12,967 nt of DNA. Source: Maricaulis sp. Its GTDB lineage: Bacteria > Pseudomonadota > Alphaproteobacteria > Caulobacterales > Maricaulaceae. Shown here piece by piece: positions 1 through 6,652 of this stretch (position 1 is its first letter; each line of letters begins with the position of its first letter). The notes beneath the pieces are model-generated. The model worked only from the letters and a program-made list of their open reading frames with translations. It was not told where the DNA came from and made no database searches. The stretch covers positions 1 to 12,967 of the forward strand of contig NZLV01000180.1 in assembly GCA_002694345.1 (NCBI GenBank), written 5' to 3'. The position numbers and the translations under genes were made by a program.

Positions 1-1
1 C

Positions 2-2320
2 GAAGTACTTCCTACCCCTAACGTATACAGAAACGCCGCCGGTGAAGCTGGTCATCAGTACTGGCAGCAGCAGGTCGATTACGACATCGATATCCGTCTC
101 GATGAGGAGGAGAAACACCTCTACGGCGTCGAGACCATCACCTACACGAACAATGCGCCGGACACGCTGGACTTCCTCTGGTTCCAACTGGACCAGAACC
201 GGTTCCGTCCGGACTCGATCGCGGTGATGACCGAAACCGTCGGCGGGGGCGGCCGGTCGGCCAGCCGTACCGGCGGGACCGATCCGGAAGGCGTGTCGGC
301 CTCTTCCGTGCGGCGTCGCCAGCAGATTTCCGAAAACGGTTATGGCCACAACATCACGGGCGTGACCGACGCCAATGGCGAACCAATGGACTTCACCATT
401 GTCGATACGCTGATGCGGATTGACCTGGATGAGGATCTGGCCACGGGCGACAGCGTCACCTTCACCATCGAATGGGACTACCGTCTGGTGGAAACCCAGG
501 TGATCGGCGGCCGTGCCGGCTGGGAATGCTTTGAAGAAACCGAGGATACGGGCGGCGATTGCATCTATCAGATCGCGCAATGGTTCCCGCGCGCGGCGGC
601 CTTCTCCGACTATGAAGGCTGGCACAACAAGGCCTTCCTCGGCCGCGGCGAGTTCACCCTGGAATTCGGCGATTACGACGTCTCCATCACCGTGCCGCAA
701 GACTTCATCGTGGCGGCTACCGGTGAGCTTCAGAACCCGGAAGACGTGCTCAACCAGGTCCAGCGGGACCGTCTGGAAGAAGCCCGTACGGCCGACGAGC
801 CGGTATTCATCGTGACGCCGGCCGAGGCCCGCGCCAATGAACGCCGCGGTACGCGTTCGACCGCAACCTGGGAATTCCGCGCCGAGAATGTGCGCGACTT
901 CGCTTGGGCCGGTTCGCGCAAATTCATCTGGGACGCGGTGGGTGTCGAACAGGACGGGCAGGGCGATGCGCCGGACCTCGTCATGGCGATGTCCTTCTAC
1001 CCCAATGAGAGCGAGCCGCTCTGGTCGACCTTCTCCACGCGGGCCGTCGAGCACACGCTGGATGTCTATTCCGACTTCTCCTTCCCCTATCCCTATCCGA
1101 CAGCGCAATCGATCGCTGGTCCGCAGGGCGGGATGGAGTATCCGATGATCACCTTCAATGGCGGCTCCTATGGCCGTCCGGTGGCGGATGATGATGGCAA
1201 TCTGACCTATTCTCTGGGCTCCAAGCGTGGTCTGATCGGCGTGATCATCCACGAGATCGGCCATATCTACTTCCCGATGACGGTCAATTCGGACGAACGC
1301 CAGTGGACCTGGATGGATGAAGGCCTGAACTCCTTCCTGCAATTCCAGGCCGAGCGGCAGTGGGAAGAGGATTTCCCGGTTCGCCGTGGTGATCCGCACT
1401 CCATCACGTCCTACATGGTGTCCAACAACCAGATGCCGATCATGACCCAGTCGGACTCGATCGTGCAGTTTGGCCCGAATGCCTATTCCAAACCGACCAT
1501 CGCCCTGGTCATCCTGCGCGAGACGGTGCTGGGCCGTGAGCTGTTCGACGAAGCCTTCCGCACCTATGCCGAGCGCTGGCGCTTCCGTCGTCCGACGCCC
1601 TACGACTTCTTCCGCACGATGGAAGAAGTGTCGGGTGTGGATCTGGACTGGTACTGGCGCGGCTGGTTCTACTCGACCGATCATGTCGACATCTCGCTCG
1701 ACCGGGTCTTCGAGGGCAGCTTCAACACCGAGAACCCGGAAATCGAGAACGCCCTGGCAGCTGCCGAGGCCGATGCGGCTCCGGAAAGCCTGACCCAGGC
1801 CTCCAATCGCGATGCGGGGCTGTCGACCTATGCCTCGCGCAATCCGGAAGTGATCGATTTCTACTCCCGCACGGATGCCAATGCCGTGACCAATCGCCAG
1901 CGTGAAGCCTATGAGCGTCTTCAGGGTGAGCTGGATGAGTGGGAAGCCGCCATCCTGAACTCCGATGAGCGGATCTACTATCTCGACTTCACCAATGAAG
2001 GCGGTGTCGTGATGCCGATCATCCTGGAATTCACCTTCGCGGATGGCGGCACGGAAATGGTCCGCATTCCGGCCGAAGTCTGGCGCTATGACCCGGATCA
2101 CGTGACCTGGACCTACATGACCGACCGCGAGGTCGTCAGCGTGGAACTGGATCCGCTCTGGGAAACCGCTGATGCCGACCGGACCGACAATTACTTCCCG
2201 CCGCGGATCGAACCGACCCGCCTGGAAGTCTACCGGTCTTCCAATTCGGCATCGTCGAACATGATGGGCGACATGGATCAGCGGGTCAGCCGCGATTCCG
2301 TGCGCACCCGTCCGCAATAG
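2..2320 (+). CDS. M1-family (gluzincin) metallopeptidase, 5' end outside window
   Basis: The reading frame is open from base 2, so the start lies upstream; 772 residues are visible (numbered here from the first complete codon). The zinc site is complete: HEIGH at 417-421 gives two His ligands and the general base Glu418, and Glu440 in WMDEG follows the second His after 18 residues, the spacing of M1 enzymes. An exopeptidase-type GGMEYP motif lies at about 376-381 (GxMEN in classical M1 members), and Tyr495 in NAYSKP fits the transition-state-stabilising Tyr. The first ~200 residues read as the beta-rich M1 N-terminal domain. The region beyond ~600 is not assigned. The family hydrolyses N-terminal residues from peptides. 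Export is likely but cannot be seen because the N-terminus is missing. The DUF6702 gene follows after 22 bases, suggesting co-transcription. Family call is firm; substrate unknown. Confidence 0.93.
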   Translation, partial: EVLPTPNVYRNAAGEAGHQYWQQQVDYDIDIRLDEEEKHLYGVETITYTNNAPDTLDFLWFQLDQNRFRPDSIAVMTETVGGGGRSASRTGGTDPEGVSASSVRRRQQISENGYGHNITGVTDANGEPMDFTIVDTLMRIDLDEDLATGDSVTFTIEWDYRLVETQVIGGRAGWECFEETEDTGGDCIYQIAQWFPRAAAFSDYEGWHNKAFLGRGEFTLEFGDYDVSITVPQDFIVAATGELQNPEDVLNQVQRDRLEEARTADEPVFIVTPAEARANERRGTRSTATWEFRAENVRDFAWAGSRKFIWDAVGVEQDGQGDAPDLVMAMSFYPNESEPLWSTFSTRAVEHTLDVYSDFSFPYPYPTAQSIAGPQGGMEYPMITFNGGSYGRPVADDDGNLTYSLGSKRGLIGVIIHEIGHIYFPMTVNSDERQWTWMDEGLNSFLQFQAERQWEEDFPVRRGDPHSITSYMVSNNQMPIMTQSDSIVQFGPNAYSKPTIALVILRETVLGRELFDEAFRTYAERWRFRRPTPYDFFRTMEEVSGVDLDWYWRGWFYSTDHVDISLDRVFEGSFNTENPEIENALAAAEADAAPESLTQASNRDAGLSTYASRNPEVIDFYSRTDANAVTNRQREAYERLQGELDEWEAAILNSDERIYYLDFTNEGGVVMPIILEFTFADGGTEMVRIPAEVWRYDPDHVTWTYMTDREVVSVELDPLWETADADRTDNYFPPRIEPTRLEVYRSSNSASSNMMGDMDQRVSRDSVRTRPQ

Positions 2321-2342
2321 TCCGACGGGACAAGGAGAACGC

Positions 2343-2858
2343 ATGCGCAAGCTGCGGCTTCGCACCTGGATGACGGCGCTGGCGGGGATGCTGCTTCTGG
2401 CAGCCCCTGCCAGCGCCCATCGCGTTCATGCGGGTGTGACGGAGATTTCTGTCAATCCGCGCACCGGTGAGATGGAGATCATCCACCGGGTCTATGGCCA
2501 TGACCTGCTCGAGGCTGTCGGTGAAGAGACCGAGCCGGCGGAAACCTGGCTTCAGACCGAGGAAGGTCTGGAGCGGGTGGGCGCCTATGCCGGCACACGC
2601 TTCCGGATGGGAGATGGTGACGGCAATCTGATCGCGCTGTCCTATGTCGGGGCCGAGGCCGATGGCGAATTCGCCTGGGTCTATTTTGCGGCACCGGCGC
2701 CGGAACAGACCGAGGCCTTCATCGTCGACAATGACATCCTGGCCGATCATTTCGACGATCAGGTCATGATGACCAATCTGCGCTTCAACTCTCTGGTTCG
2801 TACTGCCATGCAGGGACCGGGGCGGCGCGCACCGGTTCGGGTCAGCTTCGAGCGCTGA
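2343..2858 (+). CDS. Secreted DUF6702-family protein
   Basis: This 171-residue protein has a clear Sec signal peptide: a basic start (MRKLRLR), a hydrophobic stretch at about 9-21, and a PASA cleavage site after Ala25. The mature protein would begin with His26 (HRVHAGVTEISVN), followed by a beta-rich region with IIHRVYGHDL at about 49-58. From memory, an AHxx...VTEI opening followed by an II.R.F..DL strand is typical of DUF6702, a family of unknown function; no search was run. The start is supported by AAGGAG at 2332-2337, five bases before ATG. It lies 22 bases after the metallopeptidase gene with no terminator between, so the two are probably an operon and the product probably works in the same envelope compartment. 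The role is unknown. The His at the predicted mature N-terminus is notable because some copper proteins use such a residue. Confidence 0.85.
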   Translation: MRKLRLRTWMTALAGMLLLAAPASAHRVHAGVTEISVNPRTGEMEIIHRVYGHDLLEAVGEETEPAETWLQTEEGLERVGAYAGTRFRMGDGDGNLIALSYVGAEADGEFAWVYFAAPAPEQTEAFIVDNDILADHFDDQVMMTNLRFNSLVRTAMQGPGRRAPVRVSFER

Positions 2859-2866
2859 CCCGCCAT

Positions 2867-2931
2867 CCCCTGTTCAGGGTATGCCGGAAATTCGCAGTGG
2901 GTCTAAACTGTCTCCCGGTTTGAACAGGGGG
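2867..2931 (+). promoter_or_regulatory. Inverted repeat able to mask the Shine-Dalgarno site of the next gene
   Basis: CCCCTGTTCA (2867-2876) and TGAACAGGGG (2921-2930) are perfect 10-base inverted arms separated by 44 bases. The right arm contains most of the Shine-Dalgarno sequence AGGGGG (2926-2931) of the gene starting at 2937, so a transcript carrying both arms could hide the ribosome site. There is no T-run after the right arm, so it does not look like an intrinsic terminator. Transcripts starting between the arms would escape pairing. The regulatory role is inferred. Confidence 0.45.
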
Positions 2932-2936
2932 CTGAC

Positions 2937-3290
2937 ATGGCCAAGAAGACTCCACTCAATCGCCGGTCCTTCCTGATCCGGGTGTCCGGCACGGGTTTGA
3001 CGCTGGGTGCCGGCGCCGTGATCAGCGGCTGCGCCACGCCGGCGCATTGCTCTGGTGTGACCGACCGCGATGCCGGGCGCTATGCCGACCGCGTCGGGTG
3101 CGGACGGGGACCCAATGCTCCGCGGGCGCCCCAACGCCAGCAGTCCCAGCAAAGACGGGTTACGGATCTTGATCCGGGCGATCGGGTCAATCAGGGCCGG
3201 GGCGGTTCACGGGGCACCTGTACGGACAGCGATACCCAGCAAACCAATTACCGGACCGATCCCCCCGGTCGCGGTCAGCGCTGCCGCTAG
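2937..3290 (+). CDS. Small Tat-type lipoprotein with TDxD repeats
   Basis: This 117-residue protein opens with a twin-arginine signal (NRRSFLIR at 8-15), a hydrophobic stretch at 16-30, and a lipobox ISGC with Cys32 as the likely lipidated residue. It is therefore predicted to be exported by Tat and anchored to a membrane. The rest is hydrophilic and rich in Gly, Arg, Gln and Asp. It contains three degenerate repeats, each TDxD followed by a basic GRG-type end: TDRDAG at 42-47 ending near 58, TDLDPGD at 76-82 ending near 89, and TDSD at 96-99 ending with DPPGRG at 108-113. Acidic DxD loops of this kind can bind calcium, but that is only a possibility here. Start choice rests on AGGGGG five bases before ATG. 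It converges on phaC with 18 bases between stop codons. No function recognised; composition resembles short alphaproteobacterial Tat-signal proteins. Confidence 0.75.
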   Translation: MAKKTPLNRRSFLIRVSGTGLTLGAGAVISGCATPAHCSGVTDRDAGRYADRVGCGRGPNAPRAPQRQQSQQRRVTDLDPGDRVNQGRGGSRGTCTDSDTQQTNYRTDPPGRGQRCR

Positions 3291-3308
3291 CCACGGCCTT
3301 GCGGCGCA

Positions 3309-5216
3309 CTATTCGGCGGGCTCGGCCTTCACGCGCTCGTCGGAGCGGACCAGAACATTCTGCCCCGGCGCATCGCGCAATGGTTTGAGCTCGCCTTCAC
3401 CAGGCGTGCGGGCCGGGGCTGTGTCGCCGGACTGCTCATAGAGCCAGTTACGCCAGTCCACCCACCAGGAGCCTGGATGTTCCTGGGCATTCTTGATCCA
3501 AGTTTCGACCTTGGCCGGAAGCTTGTCATAGGTCCAATGCTGGTACTTCTTGGCATCGGGATGATTGATCACCCCGGCAATGTGCCCGGACCCGGCCATC
3601 AGGAATCGCACCGGTCCGCCGAACAGGCGCGCGGCGCGATAAACGGACGGGTAGGGGGCGATATGGTCCTCGCGTGAGGCCTGCATGTAGACCGGTACGG
3701 TCACTTGCGACAGATCGATCTTGTGGCCTGCCAGCTCTAGCTCACCCTTCGCCAGCTTGTTCTTGTTGTAGAGATTGTCGAGATACCAGAGGTGCAGCGC
3801 CTTGGGCATGCGGGTCTGGTCGGCATTCCAGAACAGGAGGTCGAAGGCCTGCGGCTGGCGACCGAGCAGGTAGTTGTTTACGACGAAGGACCAGATCAAA
3901 TCATTCGAGCGGAGCAGGTTGAAGGTATCCGCCATGGAGCGCCCGTCCAGAATGCCGCCCTGCTGGTCCATGATCTTCTCGATCTCGCCAAGCCAGAATT
4001 CATCGACGAAGAGGCAGAGATCGCCCGCATCGGAAAAATCGGTCTGGGCGGCGAAGAAGGTGGCCGACGCGATCCGCTCCTCATGTCCGTCAGCCTTGAG
4101 CCAGGCGAGGGCGGTGGCGAGCAGGGTTCCACCGACGCAATACCCCACCGCATCGACGCTGGTTTCGCCCGTCGCCGCCTCGATCGCATGCAGCGCGGCG
4201 AACAGGCCTTCATGCATGTAGTCGGCGAAGGTCTTGTTCTTGAGTTCAGGCCCCGGATTGACCCAGGAGATCAGGAAGACGGTGAAGCCCTGGCTGACCA
4301 GCCAGCGGATCATCGAGTTATTTTCCCGCAGATCCATGATGTAGAACTTGTTGATCCAGGGCGGCGCGATCAGCAGCGGCCGCTTGCGGACCGCCTCGGT
4401 GGTCGGCGCATACTGGATCAGCTCCATCACATCATTCTGGAAGATCACCTTGCCCGGCGCCGTCGCCAGATCCTTGCCGACCTCGAACCCGTCCATGTCG
4501 GTCTGAGTGAGGGCAAGGCGGCCATGCCCGGCTTCCAGGTCCTTCATCAGATTCTGCAGGCCGCGGGTCAGGTTCTCGCCCTTGGTTTTCCAGGTCTCGC
4601 GCAGGACCTCCGGATTGGTCAGGGCGAAATTGGTCGGGGAGAGCGCGTCCGTCATCTGCTTGGTGAGGAATTCCACCTTGCGGCGCGTGCGCTCGTCCAC
4701 ATCCGGCACAGCCTGCACCAGACCCATCAGAAAATGCTGGTTGAGCAGATAGGATTGCTTGATTGCGGCGAACAGCGGATTGGCGGTCCAGTCTTCGTCC
4801 CGCCAGCGCTTGTCACCCTTTTCCGGCTCGATGACCGGTTCGGCCTCGCCGGCCATCACGCGCTTGGTCGTGTTGGACCAGAGGTCGATATAGCCTTTCA
4901 TCAGATCGGCCTGGGCCCGCATCATGAGTTCGGGCTGGTGCGCGATCTTGCCCCAGACCTCGTTGAACTCCGGGGCGGCATTGAACGGATCCGTATTGGG
5001 CAGGACCGGATCACCATGCAGGGCCTTCTGCATGACATCGCTCATCAATTCCTGCGACATCAGGCTGGCCTGCATCAGATTGCGGGACATGTGATCCAGC
5101 GTCTCCATCTCCGTCTCGGAGAAGGAGGTCCAGCTGTCCTGCGCGCCGGGCTCCGTACGGGATGCCTTGCCGTCTTTGCCGGCAGGCGGTGTGTCGGTGT
5201 CGGACGGCTTCGCCAT
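3309..5216 (-). CDS. phaC: Class I polyhydroxyalkanoate synthase
   Basis: PhaC polymerises (R)-3-hydroxyacyl-CoA, typically 3-hydroxybutyryl-CoA, into storage polyester on the surface of cytoplasmic granules. The 635-residue product has a disordered polar start (about 1-30), a PhaC N-terminal domain (about 110-290) and an alpha/beta-hydrolase core (about 290-580). The catalytic triad is visible: Cys360 in GYCVGG (lipase-box variant with Cys as nucleophile), Asp517 in SREDHIAP and His545 in GSGHIAG. The 28-residue Asp-His spacing matches class I enzymes. The WWxDWxxWL motif near the C-terminus is also typical. ATG at 5216 is preceded by AAGGA six bases upstream on the minus strand. No phaA, phaB, phasin or phaR lies in the window, so the gene stands alone. 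It is divergent from the small lipoprotein gene at 5300. Its size slightly exceeds the usual ~590 residues because of both tails. Confidence 0.97.
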   Translation of the reverse strand: MAKPSDTDTPPAGKDGKASRTEPGAQDSWTSFSETEMETLDHMSRNLMQASLMSQELMSDVMQKALHGDPVLPNTDPFNAAPEFNEVWGKIAHQPELMMRAQADLMKGYIDLWSNTTKRVMAGEAEPVIEPEKGDKRWRDEDWTANPLFAAIKQSYLLNQHFLMGLVQAVPDVDERTRRKVEFLTKQMTDALSPTNFALTNPEVLRETWKTKGENLTRGLQNLMKDLEAGHGRLALTQTDMDGFEVGKDLATAPGKVIFQNDVMELIQYAPTTEAVRKRPLLIAPPWINKFYIMDLRENNSMIRWLVSQGFTVFLISWVNPGPELKNKTFADYMHEGLFAALHAIEAATGETSVDAVGYCVGGTLLATALAWLKADGHEERIASATFFAAQTDFSDAGDLCLFVDEFWLGEIEKIMDQQGGILDGRSMADTFNLLRSNDLIWSFVVNNYLLGRQPQAFDLLFWNADQTRMPKALHLWYLDNLYNKNKLAKGELELAGHKIDLSQVTVPVYMQASREDHIAPYPSVYRAARLFGGPVRFLMAGSGHIAGVINHPDAKKYQHWTYDKLPAKVETWIKNAQEHPGSWWVDWRNWLYEQSGDTAPARTPGEGELKPLRDAPGQNVLVRSDERVKAEPAE

Positions 5217-5299
5217 GGCGAATCCTTGTTCTTGGCTGGTGACTCAGGCAAGCAACAGCGTATAGAAAGCGCAACGCGCGTCCAGCGCGAGGAGTTGCC
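5217..5299. promoter_or_regulatory. Divergent promoter region between phaC and lipoprotein gene
   Basis: The 83-base gap must serve both divergent genes. TATAGA (5261-5266) on the plus strand and TATACG (5264-5259) on the minus strand overlap and could be competing -10 elements. I see no convincing -35 box at standard spacing on either strand. The plus-strand gene has GAGGAG at 5289-5294, five bases before its ATG. Confidence 0.35.
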
Positions 5300-5638
5300 A
5301 TGCATCGCTTTGTCACGCATGTGATCCTGTCCGGACTGATGACCGGGTGTGCATCCACGGGTCTGGTTACGTCGGATGCGGATCGCCCGGATTGGGTGCG
5401 CGAGCGTCTGGCGGACGGGGATAGACGGGATGCACCGGCAGTGATACCGGTAACATCCTTGTCGCGGCAAGATGCCGAAGCCCTCGATGCCGAGGCCCGG
5501 CGCCTGATCGAGGAACGCGAACAGTTGGACGCCGAGGCCGAGCGCCTGATCCGCGAACCGGGTCAGTCCAGCGCCGATGAATTCGTCAACGAGGGGCAGG
5601 AACGCACCACGCCTCCGGGGGACGGAACAGGACATTGA
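5300..5638 (+). CDS. Small predicted lipoprotein with a 14-residue tandem repeat
   Basis: This 112-residue protein has a short signal sequence ending in LMTGC, an acceptable lipobox with Cys17 as lipidated residue (Met at -3 is not ideal). A PDWVRERLADG segment at 30-40 follows, then a charged helical stretch that is a tandem duplication: LDAEARRLIEEREQ (62-75) and LDAEAERLIREPGQ (76-89). The repeated hydrophobic spacing suggests one amphipathic helix or short coiled coil. The tail is polar and probably disordered. Start choice is supported by GAGGAG five bases upstream. It lies 43 bases ahead of glpX on the same strand with a hairpin between, so shared transcription is possible. I recognise no named family. 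It could be an envelope structural or regulatory lipoprotein; no enzyme motif is visible. Confidence 0.7.
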   Translation: MHRFVTHVILSGLMTGCASTGLVTSDADRPDWVRERLADGDRRDAPAVIPVTSLSRQDAEALDAEARRLIEEREQLDAEAERLIREPGQSSADEFVNEGQERTTPPGDGTGH

Positions 5639-5645
5639 CGAAGAC

Positions 5646-5666
5646 AGGCCGGCTCTGCTCCGGCCT
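5646..5666 (+). promoter_or_regulatory. GC-rich hairpin just upstream of the glpX ribosome site
   Basis: AGGCCGG (5646-5652) and CCGGCCT (5660-5666) form a perfect 7-bp stem with a 7-base loop, ending five bases before the GGAGAG ribosome site of glpX (5671-5676). There is no T-run behind it. It may weaken read-through from the lipoprotein gene or protect a processed 5' end; either role is inference. Confidence 0.4.
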
Positions 5667-5681
5667 TACCGGAGAGTTGAA

Positions 5682-6635
5682 ATGAGCGATACGCAAGCCC
5701 TCAGCAGTCTGGCCCTTCAGGCCGTCCGAGCCGCCGAAGCGGCGGCCGTGGCCGCCTCGGCCTGGATCGGCAAGGGTGAGAAGGAACTGGCTGACCAGGC
5801 CGCGGTGGATGCCCTGCGCACGGGGCTGAACGCGATGCCGATGAAAGGCCGTATCGTGATCGGTGAGGGTGAGCGCGACGAAGCGCCGATGCTCTATATC
5901 GGCGAGGAAGTCGGCACGGGTGAGGGCCCGGAAATCGACATCGCCCTGGATCCGCTGGAAGGCACGACGCTGACCGCCAAGGGCCAGGCCAATGCACTGG
6001 CCGTGGTGTCCTTCGCGCTGCGCGGAGGTCTGCTGCACGCGCCCGACACCTATATGGACAAGATTGCCGTGGGCCCGGGTCTGCCGGCCGGCGTCATCGA
6101 CCTCGATGCCAGCCCGGAAGAGAATGTGAAGAATCTGGCCAAGGCCAAGGCCGTTGACGTCTCCGACATCACGGTCTGTGTGCTCGACCGCGAGCGCCAC
6201 AAGCCGATCATTGACGGCGTGAAAAATGTTGGCGGCCGCGTCCGCCTGATCCCGGACGGTGACGTGGCCGGTGCTATGGGCGCCGCCGGTCTTGGCGTCG
6301 GGGTCGACATGTATATCGGTCAGGGCGGGGCTCCCGAGGGCGTTCTGGCGGCCTCCGCACTGCGCTGCATTGGCGGCCAGATGCAGGCTCGCCTCATCTT
6401 CCGCAATGAGGACGAGAAGGCCCGCGCCACTCGCGTTGGCGTCACCGACTTCGATCGCAAATATGATCTGGCCGAACTGGCTGCCAGCCATTGCCTCTTC
6501 GTGGCGGCCGGCGTGACCGATGGCGATCTGGTCGATGGTGTGCGCAAGAGCGGCGGGCTGGTGAATACCCATACGCTTCTGCTCGACTCGGCCGATCATT
6601 CGGTTCGCCGTATCCGGACTGCCCGTCCGGTCTGA
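5682..6635 (+). CDS. glpX: Class II fructose-1,6-bisphosphatase
   Basis: GlpX removes the 1-phosphate of fructose-1,6-bisphosphate in gluconeogenesis and belongs to the lithium-sensitive metal-dependent phosphatases; it acts in the cytoplasm. The 317-residue product has the family signatures in order: KGEKELADQAAVDALR with Asp38, GEGERDEAPML at 61-71 with Glu62, DPLEGTT at 90-96 with Asp90 (metal site), and GGAPEGVLA from 215 with Glu219. These correspond by position to the metal and catalytic residues known in E. coli GlpX. The reading frame is open further upstream to an ATG at 5577, but that would overlap the lipoprotein gene. The ATG at 5682 has GGAGAG at good spacing and starts the conserved sequence. 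recJ follows after 17 bases. In many alphaproteobacteria the homoserine dehydrogenase gene precedes glpX-recJ; here a small lipoprotein gene is in that place. Confidence 0.96.
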   Translation: MSDTQALSSLALQAVRAAEAAAVAASAWIGKGEKELADQAAVDALRTGLNAMPMKGRIVIGEGERDEAPMLYIGEEVGTGEGPEIDIALDPLEGTTLTAKGQANALAVVSFALRGGLLHAPDTYMDKIAVGPGLPAGVIDLDASPEENVKNLAKAKAVDVSDITVCVLDRERHKPIIDGVKNVGGRVRLIPDGDVAGAMGAAGLGVGVDMYIGQGGAPEGVLAASALRCIGGQMQARLIFRNEDEKARATRVGVTDFDRKYDLAELAASHCLFVAAGVTDGDLVDGVRKSGGLVNTHTLLLDSADHSVRRIRTARPV

Positions 6636-6652
6636 ACCGATGCCGAGGGGAC

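Noticed and set aside
3792..5324. 510-codon open frame on the plus strand
   Set aside because: It is the antisense of phaC, whose catalytic triad and family motifs are intact. The translated frame is Arg/His/Gly-rich with no family likeness; such shadows are common in GC-rich genes.
5577..5681. Upstream start for glpX adding 35 residues
   Set aside because: It overlaps the lipoprotein gene, the added residues are basic and unlike GlpX, and the ATG at 5682 has a well-placed GGAGAG.
6491..6652. Upstream start for recJ adding 54 residues
   Set aside because: It lies inside the conserved C-terminal part of glpX in another frame; ATG 6653 sits in the intergenic gap behind GAGGGG.
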